Source: Aquincola tertiaricarbonis (GTDB taxonomy: Bacteria > Pseudomonadota > Gammaproteobacteria > Burkholderiales > Burkholderiaceae_C). Taken from it: a stretch of DNA of 64,000 nucleotides. Below, one piece after another: positions 9,042 through 16,260 of this stretch. Positions within the stretch are counted from its first letter, which is position 1; each line of letters starts with the position of its first letter. The position numbers and the translations under genes are program-made. Below the pieces are notes generated by a model that worked only from the letters and a program-made list of their open reading frames with translations, searched no databases and was not told the DNA's origin. The DNA is taken from contig NZ_CP097635.1 of the NCBI RefSeq assembly GCF_023573145.1, forward strand, positions 682,001 through 746,000, read 5' to 3'.

Positions 9042-10364
9042 ATGAACACCCAGCGAGCAAGCGAAGGACCTGCTGGCGACACGGTACCCCGCTACGCCAT
9101 CGGCGCCGACGTCCTGATGCCGAGCGACCCGGGGTGCACGGCGGCGTTGGCCGCGGCGTATGCCCAGCAGTTGCGGCCACAGTGTCTGTGCGGGGGGATG
9201 GAGCCGAACGGCCCACCGATGTACTTGGCGCGCCGCCAGGGCGGTTACCTGGTCAAGCGCATGCCCGGCACTGGGCACCTGCACGCGCCGCACTGTGCTT
9301 CGTACGAGGTGCCGCCCGAGCTGGGCGGCCGCAGTGAGCTGGACGCCGCTGTACGCGAGGACATCGCCAATGGCTGCTTGATCGTGAAGCTGGACTTCCC
9401 GTTGACGCGTCAGCCCGGCCTCTTACCGCCGACGCCGGGCGGGGGAACAGGCGACGTGCGCAGCAGCGGCAGGCTGAGCCTGCGTGGGCTGCTTCACTTA
9501 CTGTGGCAGCAGGCCGAACTGCACCGGTGGCATCCCGGGTTTGCGGGCAAGCGGACCTGGGGCCTGGTGCGCAGGCACTTGCTGCAGGCGGCCGGCACAA
9601 CGCGCGTGGGCGGCCAATCGTTGGCAGAGCGGCTCTACATCCCCGAGGTGTTCAGCGTCGCCGACAAAGAGGCGCTGGCCTGGCGGCGGCGTCAGCAGTG
9701 GTCGCATGCTCTGCCCTGCGCGGGCGTGCAGCCGCTGCTGCTCGTGCTCGCGGAAATGAAGCACTTGGCGCCCTGTCGTCATGGCCATCAGCTGGTGCTC
9801 AAGCACATGCCAGAAGAACTGCTGTGGCTCGATGCGGGGATGGCTAAGGCACTGGAGCGTCGTTTTGAAGCCGAACTGGCGGCATGGGGGGCTGACGACG
9901 GCCTGCACCTGGTATTGCTGGCGACCGCCGTGCTGTCCGCCGCGGGAAAACCCAGCGTGCAAGCCCTGACGCTGATGCTCACCACCGCGACCTGGCTGCC
10001 AGCCCTTGGCGTGAGTCAACTCCCCCTCCTCCAGCGCCTGGTGCAGGACAGTCGACGTTTCACGACCCTGCTGGGTGCGGACGACCGTGAGTCCGGAACC
10101 TGGCCCACCGCCGTCTTGACCGACACCGCGGCTCCGCCAACGCCGCTCTACGTGGACAGCGAAATGGACGCCGAGGACCCGACCGAAGACAGGGGCGTTT
10201 GGCGCTGGTCGCCTTCACAAGGCGCCTTGCCGCCGCTCCCACCTCGGGCGCCGGTGCCTGCGCGTCCCTTGCCCACGCCGCCTGGCAGGCACTCGATAGG
10301 GGGTAGCCCCGGGTCGACCCTGGAGGCAGACTCTCGGCCTGCACCTGACGTTTCAGCGCCATGA
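9042..10364 (+). CDS. DUF1173 family protein of conjugative elements
   Basis: 440 residues. The N-terminal part has a probable zinc-binding cluster (CLCGG at about 47-51 and HLHAPHC around residue 80), then a region reading VREDIANGCLIVKLDFPL and LRGLLHLLWQQAELHRWHPGF that I recognise as DUF1173, a family found almost only in proteobacterial conjugative plasmids and ICEs. The last 80 residues are Pro-rich. Function is unknown. It starts one base after the previous gene ends and overlaps the acylphosphatase start by four bases, so it is translated with the transfer operon. Confidence 0.75.
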   Translation: MNTQRASEGPAGDTVPRYAIGADVLMPSDPGCTAALAAAYAQQLRPQCLCGGMEPNGPPMYLARRQGGYLVKRMPGTGHLHAPHCASYEVPPELGGRSELDAAVREDIANGCLIVKLDFPLTRQPGLLPPTPGGGTGDVRSSGRLSLRGLLHLLWQQAELHRWHPGFAGKRTWGLVRRHLLQAAGTTRVGGQSLAERLYIPEVFSVADKEALAWRRRQQWSHALPCAGVQPLLLVLAEMKHLAPCRHGHQLVLKHMPEELLWLDAGMAKALERRFEAELAAWGADDGLHLVLLATAVLSAAGKPSVQALTLMLTTATWLPALGVSQLPLLQRLVQDSRRFTTLLGADDRESGTWPTAVLTDTAAPPTPLYVDSEMDAEDPTEDRGVWRWSPSQGALPPLPPRAPVPARPLPTPPGRHSIGGSPGSTLEADSRPAPDVSAP

Positions 10365-10678
10365 CACCGAGCCCTGCCCTCGAACCGGGAGAAGTCCGAG
10401 AGGTGTGGTGCGTGCGTATCCGCGGCCGCGTGCAAGGCGTGGGTTACCGCGACGCCTGTGTGGAGCAAGCGCGTCGACTGGGGGTGACGGGCTGGGTGCG
10501 CAACCGCCATGACGGCTCCGTGGAGGTGGAGATGTACGGCACGGTGGCCCAGCTGAACGCACTGGCGCGCTGGCTGGCCGATGGGCCGCCGTTCGCTGAG
10601 GTGCGCAATGTGGCGCTGCAGCCCAAGCCGGCCGAAGCCACCGCCTGTACGTCCTTCGAGCGACTGCCCACCTCATGA
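10361..10678 (+). CDS. acyP: Acylphosphatase
   Basis: 105 residues, the normal size for acylphosphatases. The family signature is present: RGRVQGVGYR at residues 21-30 supplies the phosphate-binding loop and the catalytic Arg30, and GWVRNRHDGSVE at 44-55 supplies the catalytic Asn48. The enzyme hydrolyses acyl phosphates such as carbamoyl phosphate or 1,3-bisphosphoglycerate in the cytoplasm. It overlaps the DUF1173 gene by four bases, so it is coupled to the conjugation operon, an odd place for a housekeeping hydrolase. The fold call is firm; its physiological role here is open. Confidence 0.93.
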   Translation: MTPSPALEPGEVREVWCVRIRGRVQGVGYRDACVEQARRLGVTGWVRNRHDGSVEVEMYGTVAQLNALARWLADGPPFAEVRNVALQPKPAEATACTSFERLPTS

Positions 10679-10793
10679 GTCGTGCAGCCCGTCACAGGTA
10701 GGCCAACACCCGGGTCGGACGGCCTCCACATGGGCGGTGGCGCTGAAGGTGCCGGTACGCGATGCTCAGGCACTCGATGAACAGGAGACGACG

Positions 10794-10991
10794 ATGGCCT
10801 TGATCCGATGCGCCGCCTGCAGCGAAGTGGTGAGCTCGCTGGTGAAGACCTGCCCCAGTTGTCGGTTGCTCATGGGTGGGTTTCAGGCGTCGGCCGCAAC
10901 ATCCTCGTCAGCGATGCAGGACCGAACCGTCGCACCGCTTCGGGCGCGGCCACCTGTGGCTCGGGTGTCGAATTTCCCGACCGGCACTTGA
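10794..10991 (+). CDS. Small zinc-ribbon-like protein
   Basis: 65 residues beginning MALIRCAACSEVVSS. Two Cys pairs (CAAC at residues 6-9 and CPSC near 21-24) look like a zinc ribbon, followed by a short flexible tail. The start is supported by an AGGAGACGACG ribosome site. Small ribbons of this kind are frequent cargo on plasmids and ICEs and have no assigned role. The gene converges on the H-NS-like gene with seven bases between the stops. Confidence 0.6.
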   Translation: MALIRCAACSEVVSSLVKTCPSCRLLMGGFQASAATSSSAMQDRTVAPLRARPPVARVSNFPTGT

Positions 10992-10998
10992 GATGGCG

Positions 10999-11598
10999 TC
11001 AGCCTTGGACTTGGAACGACTCGAGGGTTTTGCCACCGGCCAGCGCTTCTTTGAGCCACTTGGGCTGCGGGCCGCGGCCACTCCAGCGGTTGCCGGCGTC
11101 GTCCTGGTACCTGGCGGAAGTCTGTTCTGCGGCCTTCGCAGCCGCGCCTCGAGGCGCCTTCTTGGCGGCGCGTGGGCGACGAACTGACCCGCTGCCTGCG
11201 CTGTTGCTCGCCGCAGCTCCCTCAGCTGCCTCAGCAGCACTTAAAGGTGCGGTCGCCGGGTTAGAGGGGCGCGCGCCGGCCGCAAAGTCTTCCAGCGACT
11301 TGCCCTGCTGCAGGGCCTCTCGCAGCCAACGCGGGCGCGGCCCGCGGCCACCCCACACGTTGCCACTGCCGTCGGCATAAGCGGCCCCGCGCGCCGCGGA
11401 CCGGCCAGCGCGCTTCTTGCCTTTCATCGCACGGTCCGCGGCCGCGCCGAACAGATCCGCCGCGGTGAGTTCGTACGCGGCGATCGCCTCGCGGATGCGA
11501 GCGACCACGCCGGCTTTTTCCTGCTGCTTCAGCGCCTCGGCTTCGGCTTGCAGCTTTTGGATTTGCGCCTGCAGATCGGCCAATGATTTCTTTGCCAT
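10999..11598 (-). CDS. H-NS family nucleoid protein with two C-terminal DNA-binding domains
   Basis: 199 residues. The N-terminal 50 residues are a coiled-coil oligomerisation region (SLADLQAQIQKLQAEAEALK). Two copies of the H-NS DNA-binding domain follow: residues 74-105 (GNVWGGRGPRPRWLREAL) and 164-195 (GNRWSGRGPQPKWLKEAL), separated by a 58-residue Ala/Pro/Ser linker with basic clusters. Most H-NS proteins have one such domain and about 100-135 residues. Proteins of this family silence AT-rich or foreign DNA, and plasmid- and ICE-borne copies lower the cost of the element to its host. It is transcribed toward the transfer genes, with a long leader on its own side. Confidence 0.9.
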   Translation of the reverse strand: MAKKSLADLQAQIQKLQAEAEALKQQEKAGVVARIREAIAAYELTAADLFGAAADRAMKGKKRAGRSAARGAAYADGSGNVWGGRGPRPRWLREALQQGKSLEDFAAGARPSNPATAPLSAAEAAEGAAASNSAGSGSVRRPRAAKKAPRGAAAKAAEQTSARYQDDAGNRWSGRGPQPKWLKEALAGGKTLESFQVQG

Positions 11599-11944
11599 TT
11601 AGAGACTCAGCTAGATCTTTGAGGATTGGCAGTATGCCTCAATGCTATTGGTAGGGATGAGTTCAATGTTTCACATCTGTGAACCCGCTACTCCGCAGAA
11701 CGAAGCGGAAATCCGACCGCTTCCTGATTCGAGCCACTGGTCAAATACTTGCTGAGTGCGGCGATCAGGGAAGCGCTTCTTCACTGACCCGCACCAGTTT
11801 TGATCCACGCCGCAATCCCACGGGAAAGCACCGGTCCAGGAAGGCGAGCGCTTGCGAACTTCACCTCCATACGCACGCAGTCGTGGTGTGGGCTTCACCG
11901 GCTGCCTCATACTCGCTGGGCAAGGTACGGCCAGGAGGACACGA
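11599..11944. other. Intergenic region upstream of the H-NS-like gene
   Basis: About 345 bases. The part next to the H-NS gene (11600-11680) is noticeably richer in A and T than its surroundings and is the likely promoter of that gene. The rest contains only weak frames on both strands with no start, ribosome site or recognisable protein pattern. I see no gene, repeat or terminator here. Confidence 0.4.
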
Positions 11945-12064
11945 ATGAACCGCACGAACCCCAAGCTCCTCGCAATGCAGCGGCTAGGCAGTACCAGCGA
12001 CGCGTTGCCTCGCAAGCGGCCTGCCTGCAGTAAAGGCACCGTCGTACGTTTGGGGCTCCCATGA
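11945..12064 (+). CDS. Small basic protein, 39 residues, unknown
   Basis: A short frame starting MNRTNPKLLAMQ and ending VRLGLP, rich in Arg, Lys and Pro. Support comes from a strong CAGGAGGACACGA ribosome site just before the ATG and from a four-base ATGA overlap with the next gene at 12061, a pattern of translational coupling. There is no recognisable domain. It could be a leader peptide whose translation drives the downstream gene, or a genuine small protein. Confidence 0.45.
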   Translation: MNRTNPKLLAMQRLGSTSDALPRKRPACSKGTVVRLGLP

Positions 12065-12441
12065 GCAGCGGCGGCATGTCCCCTTACCGCGAGGCGCTGG
12101 CATGGTTCAGCCAGGAGCCTTATGGCGGCAGCTCTCTTGGGCTGGCCAAACTCATCTTGTCTCTGTCCACAAGTCGACATCCCTTTTCGCTCGCCGACTG
12201 CCTGGCGTCGACCAGCGGCCCACACAGGCGTTTGGCCATGCGCATCGTTCACCACTACGAAGAGAACGGCGTCGACGATGAGCTCCATGCAGCGGCCGAA
12301 GAAGCCTGCCGGCACCATCCGCGACTGCTGGCACTGAGCCACGCGATGAAAGAAGCCAGTAGAAACTTGATGGCCGCCTGGGCAGACGACTTTGCCAATC
12401 AAGCCCGCCAGCAGGCCGGCAAGCCCTGGACTGACGACTGA
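12061..12441 (+). CDS. Hypothetical protein, 126 residues
   Basis: A soluble, mostly helical protein (REALAWFSQEPYGGSSLGLAK, LAMRIVHHYEENG, LRLLALSHAMKEA-like segments) that I cannot place in a family. It overlaps the preceding small frame by four bases. His residues cluster in two spots (HH in IVHHYEE, HH in CRHHPR). The location beside the transfer operon suggests accessory cargo of the conjugative element; nothing more can be said of its role. Confidence 0.5.
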   Translation: MSSGGMSPYREALAWFSQEPYGGSSLGLAKLILSLSTSRHPFSLADCLASTSGPHRRLAMRIVHHYEENGVDDELHAAAEEACRHHPRLLALSHAMKEASRNLMAAWADDFANQARQQAGKPWTDD

Positions 12442-12667
12442 GCGAGCGGACATGCACGGGCCGCCGGCAAGTGCAACGCTGCCGGTGCCGGTGTTGGCGG
12501 CCTCTGACGGCCCCTCATTTACGCGGCGTAGGCGCCCCAGCTGCGCGAGGTGGATCCCCGCGACCATGAGGAGTTCTCTAGGCGCGCCATCTTGGCCAGG
12601 GCCTGCATGGTGTGGCCTGACACCCGTACACTGTCATGGCAGTGACGTCGACTTGAGTGAGGCACCA

Positions 12668-13099
12668 ATGACACCCAACGAGCCACGAAACTTCCGCGCC
12701 CATCGTGACCACCGCTTCAATTGCGCGTGGTGGGCATTCTTTCTGCTTGGTTGCGTGGGAGTCGTAATGAGCGCAACCGACCCGGAAGGATCGGCAGGCT
12801 CGCCGTGGCTGATCTTGATCGGCCTGCTCTTCATGATTTTGGGCCGCCGGCAGCATGCCAGGCTCATGGCGAACGTTGACGCCGTCGAAGACCTGCAGGC
12901 AGCCCGAGCCGAGGAAGCCGCCAAGACGCAAGCAGCCAAAGCAGCAACGGCAAGCGCCGTGCAGACGGCGCAGGCGCTCGACGAGGCGCTGAAGCGGCTG
13001 ACTGAAGTCAATGAATCCTTGGCGGAGTCACTGACCAAGCAGGCTGAAGAAGAACAGCGTGCCCGTGCTGCCAAGGATCACTCGCAAAACCCGCCTTAG
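12668..13099 (+). CDS. Small membrane protein with two helices and a coiled-coil tail
   Basis: 143 residues. Two hydrophobic segments lie at about 20-38 and 47-63 (WWAFFLLGCVGVVMSA and SPWLILIGLLFMILG), followed by an Ala/Glu/Gln/Lys-rich coiled coil from 75 to 135. The N- and C-termini are likely cytoplasmic. No family is recognised. The ATG at 12668 is chosen because it gives a compact protein starting just before the first membrane segment; the frame is open upstream without coding character. The gene converges on the chemoreceptor pseudogene. Confidence 0.55.
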   Translation: MTPNEPRNFRAHRDHRFNCAWWAFFLLGCVGVVMSATDPEGSAGSPWLILIGLLFMILGRRQHARLMANVDAVEDLQAARAEEAAKTQAAKAATASAVQTAQALDEALKRLTEVNESLAESLTKQAEEEQRARAAKDHSQNPP

Positions 13100-13122
13100 C
13101 CCTAACGCCGAAGCGTGGCGCG

Positions 13123-14713
13123 TCACGCGTGGCTCAGCTTGAAGACGGCCACTGCGCTCACCAGCTTGTCGGCCTGGGACTTCAAGCTTTCTGCAGCGGC
13201 GGCTGACTCTTCGACCAGCGCCGCATTCTGCTGCGTCACCTGGTCCATGGCGGTCACCGCCTCGCCGACCTGGCCGACGCCGGCGGCTTGCTCACGTGAG
13301 GCCGAGCTGATTTCGCCCACGATGTCGGTCACTTGACGAATCGAGCTCACAACCTCCTGAATCGTTGTGCCGGCCTGGTCCACCTGGCGGGTGCCTTCTT
13401 CCACGCGCTAGACGCTCTGCGAGATCAAGGTCTTGATTTCCTTGGCAGCTTCGGCCGAGCGCTGGGCCAGGCTGCGCACCTCGTTGGCAACGACCGCAAA
13501 GCCACGGCCTTGCTCGCCAGCACGGGCGGCCTCCACAGCCGCGTTCAGCGCCAGGATGTTGGTCTGGAAGGCGATGCCGTCGATGGTGCCGATGATGTCA
13601 GCGATGCGGCCGGAGCTTTCGCTGATGCCCTTCATGGTCTGGACCACCTGCTGCACCGCGGCGCCGCCTTCGACCGCCACGTCGCTGGCCGCCAAAGCCA
13701 GCTGGTTGGCCTGCTGCGCGTTGTCGGCGTTCGCCCGCACGGTCGAACCCAGCTCTTCCATCGACGCGGCGGTTTCTTCGGGCGCCGAAGCTTGGCTTTC
13801 CGTCCGCATGGACAGGTCGCTGTTGCCGCTCGAAATCTGCGCTGAGGCCGTGGCCACCCCTTCGGCGTTCGAGCGCACATCGGCCACGATGGCCGCGAGG
13901 CGGTCTTGCATGGCCCTCAGCGCGCCCAGCAGCTGCGCTGTCTCACTCTTGCCGCTGGCGTCAATGTGCTGGCTCAGGTCGCCGGCAGCCACGCTGCTGG
14001 CCACCCGGACCGCTTCGTGAATCGGGCGTGTGGTGGACCGGATGATCCACAGCGCGACCGCCACGGCGCCAACCAAGGAAGCCAGCACCGCCACCTCAAT
14101 GGTCCAGCGCACCATGGCTACTTGGGCATCTACCGCATCGCCGGCCTTGTTCACCGCCTGCTGGCTGTAGTCGGCCATGGCATCGACGGCGGCCATGTAG
14201 GCCAGCTGCGGGCCGCGCAGCTCCGTCAGGAGCGCCTGGCGCGCCTCATCGAGCCGCCCGGCCTTGAACAGTTGCATGACTTTCTGGCGGGGCTTGCTGT
14301 AGGTCGCTCGCGCTTCGGTCAACTCAGCGAGCAGGGCGCGGCTCTTGTCACTGGACACGCCGGCTTCCAGCGCCTTGAAGGTCGCGCTGGTGCGCTTGGC
14401 AATCTCATCCATCTCTGCGAATAAGGCCTGCGCCTCGCCCTCGTCCTTGACGATCATCAGCTCGCGCATGGCGCGCGCTACGCTGGCGTTGGCCAGCTTG
14501 ATCGACTGCAGTTGCAGCAGTTGGGGCACGCGCCTGGCAGCCAGGTCGTCAAACCCCCTCAGCCAGGCGGTCGATCTTGGTCCACGTCGCTGCGGCGAGC
14601 GTCAGGAGCAGGGCCGCCATGAAGGCAAAGCCCAGGGACAAGCGCGTGGAAATCTTCAGGTTCTGTAGCTTCACAGCTCTTTCCGAGGAAGCGGACTGTG
14701 GGATTTCGGTCAC
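13123..14713 (-). pseudogene. Methyl-accepting chemotaxis protein, broken by a frameshift and an amber codon
   Basis: Joined frames give a normal chemoreceptor: an N-terminal membrane helix ([18 protein letters not shown]), a four-helix-bundle sensor, a second helix ([18 protein letters not shown]), a HAMP domain and a signalling domain with the conserved hairpin tip ([22 protein letters not shown] split across the tip). Two lesions are visible. A run of five C at 14554-14558 shifts the frame after residue LAEG; removing one C restores [14 protein letters not shown] at 13408-13410 interrupts the conserved SQSV-RVEEGT segment. The probable original start is GTG at 14674 or 14713. The protein cannot be made at full length without suppression. 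Confidence 0.88.
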
Positions 14714-14839
14714 TATTTACCCTTCTACAGTTGTATCAAGGAGGCTACGTAACCAGAGACATGCTTGTTGCGCCGCTGCGGACGGTGGAACCCGCAGGTC
14801 CTCTCTGTAACAATAGGTCGGTTCAGTAAGCGAGCGAAG

Positions 14840-15114
14840 ATGAAGAAGATTGGGTATCCGGTGAAGGTGGCGGGGTCAAAAGCTCTCGTGGGCTGTCTCG
14901 TGACATCAGGGACCTACCCGACCTGTTTGCACACGGTGAAGACGTGGCAGACGCCCTATTGAACGCGAGCCAAGCGCTGGGACGGCTCATCCGACAATAC
15001 AAGGCGACGGGGCGCGCGGTCCCCGATGCCTCAGCCACTCAAGACGGCGAATGGGTGGTCTACCCAGCGCCGTTCGGTTCCCAAGCTCCGACGCCCAATG
15101 GGTCAGACACTTGA
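14840..15114 (+). pseudogene. HicB-like antitoxin remnant with a frameshift
   Basis: The ATG at 14840 opens a frame reading MKKIGYPVKVAGS, like the start of HicB antitoxins. The neighbouring frame then gives SRDIRDLPDLFAHGED, ADALLNASQALGRLI and RQYKATGRAVPDASA up to the TGA at 15112-15114, matching the HicB core (DLPE, G-(E/D)-(D/T), A-x-x-AL, RxxP-PS). One insertion or deletion at about 14870-14905 would join the two. No hicA toxin gene is visible upstream, so the module is dead and orphaned. The match is by eye to the family pattern. Confidence 0.45.
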
Positions 15115-15330
15115 GGACAGGTGGCCTGCGTTGGGGGCGCTGTATGCAGCAGCTCGCGCACTTGCAGGCCAGCTTGGTGCCCAGTCACAGCGGAGCCCTG
15201 AACTGCGGAGCATCTTCGGTACGCAGACCGGCGGTCTACCGAGCTGGGCGCTGCGCGAGTACAGCGGGCCGAAGGCAGCTTCCAGTCGCGCCCACGGCAC
15301 GCTGCAGGCCATTTCCAGAAGGAATCGCTC
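15103..15330 (-). pseudogene. IS5-family transposase fragment, downstream half at the IS66 insertion
   Basis: Read leftward from the IS66 edge, the frame gives ERFLLEMACSVPWARLEAAF, then GPLYSRSAQLGRPPVCVPKMLR, which corresponds to the N-terminal region of IS5-group transposases (FLxEMExVVPWxxLxAxIxPHYP, GRPPxxLxxMLR). The pattern is lost after MLR and no catalytic DDE core follows, so only the first 60 or so codons survive. The beginning of the same gene lies on the other side of the IS66 element at 17925-17992. Confidence 0.65.
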
Positions 15331-15343
15331 GTAAGCGGTCAAT
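15323..15343. repeat. IS66 left end: 8-bp target duplication and 13-bp inverted repeat
   Basis: AATCGCTC at 15323-15330 is the target duplication; GTAAGCGGTCAAT at 15331-15343 is the left inverted repeat. The same 13 bases appear inverted at 17912-17924, followed by AATCGCTC at 17925-17932. IS66 elements make 8-bp duplications and begin with GTAAGCG-like ends. Confidence 0.95.
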
Positions 15344-15415
15344 TACCCGCGTCCTTGAGGCGGCACCGCCGAGCTGACAGTCTTCGTCCCCACTTAGCAA
15401 GTGAAGTGGGGACGT

Positions 15416-15856
15416 ATGTCGGTAGATCTGGAAGCTCTGAAGCAGCGCCTGGTGTTGCGTCACAAGCCCGGTGGGCGCTGCGTGTACGACAAGGCGGCGA
15501 AGGCCGAGTTCGTTCAGGTGTGCTTGCAGCCGGGCGTCTCGGTGGCCCGCCTGGCGCGCGAGTTCGGCATCAATGCCAACCAGGTCGCGCGGTGGATTCG
15601 TGATCACGGTCAGCTGCGCAAGCGTGCACCTGTCGAACCTTCAGCGGCGGCGCACTCGCCCTTCGTCGCGGTGCCGGTGGTCAGAGTCGCTGCCGAGCGC
15701 GTCGTGCATGACTTTGATGAACGTCGAGATGTGAGTTTGCAGGCGAAGCTGCCCAACGGCGTGGCGGTCGAGCTTCGGGGCGTCGGGCAGCGCCAGCTCG
15801 CCGATGTGCTGCAGATGCTGGGCAGGCTGACGTGTTCCGTCTCGACGAACATCTGA
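15416..15856 (+). CDS. tnpA: IS66 TnpA (helix-turn-helix accessory protein)
   Basis: 146 residues from ATG 15416; GTG 15401 is an alternative start. The N-terminal half carries a transposase-8 type helix-turn-helix: YDKAAKAEFVQVCLQPGVSV, then ARLAREFGINANQVARWI. The C-terminal half ends with the small beta domain ADVLQMLGRL. In IS66 elements TnpA is required for transposition together with TnpB. An inverted repeat CCCCACTT/AAGTGGGG at 15388-15411 sits over the start region and may limit translation. It overlaps tnpB by 25 bases in another frame. Confidence 0.92.
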   Translation: MSVDLEALKQRLVLRHKPGGRCVYDKAAKAEFVQVCLQPGVSVARLAREFGINANQVARWIRDHGQLRKRAPVEPSAAAHSPFVAVPVVRVAAERVVHDFDERRDVSLQAKLPNGVAVELRGVGQRQLADVLQMLGRLTCSVSTNI

Positions 15857-16182
15857 AGGTCTACTTGCATCGTGCCCCGGTGGACTTCCGGCTCAACATC
15901 AACGGCCTGGCCACCCTCGTGCAGCAGGCCCTCGGCCTGGATCCATTCGCCGCCTGTGTGTACGTGTTCAGCAACCGCCGCCGCAACCGCGTGAAAATCC
16001 TCGGCTGGGACCGCAACGGCTTCTGGCTGCTGCTCAAGCGGCTGGAGGAAGACCGCTTCATCTGGCCCGCCGAGATGGCGGCGCCGACGCTGACGGTGGA
16101 GCAGCTGCACTGGCTGCTGGAGGGCATCGACATCGGCGTCGTGCAGCGCCATCCCCAGCGCATGTACCAGCACGTCGGCTGA
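15832..16182 (+). CDS. tnpB: IS66 TnpB
   Basis: 116 residues starting at GTG. The sequence follows the IS66 Orf2/TnpB pattern: VYLHRAPVDFRLNINGLATLV, CVYVFSNRRRNRVKIL and WDRNGFWLLLKRLEEDRF, matching the family length of about 115. It is needed for efficient transposition; its exact activity is unknown. It overlaps tnpA and lies 78 bases before the chosen tnpC start. Confidence 0.95.
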   Translation: MFRLDEHLKVYLHRAPVDFRLNINGLATLVQQALGLDPFAACVYVFSNRRRNRVKILGWDRNGFWLLLKRLEEDRFIWPAEMAAPTLTVEQLHWLLEGIDIGVVQRHPQRMYQHVG

Positions 16183-16260
16183 GAACGGCAGCGCCGGCGT
16201 GCGCCATTGCGGCAGATCCGCATGGTGTCCCCGGGGCTGTGGCGCGGACACTGGCCGCAG

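Noticed and set aside
13123..14713. Plus-strand proteins opposite the chemoreceptor
   Set aside because: Several long frames exist but mirror the conserved minus-strand signalling domain and have no pattern of their own.
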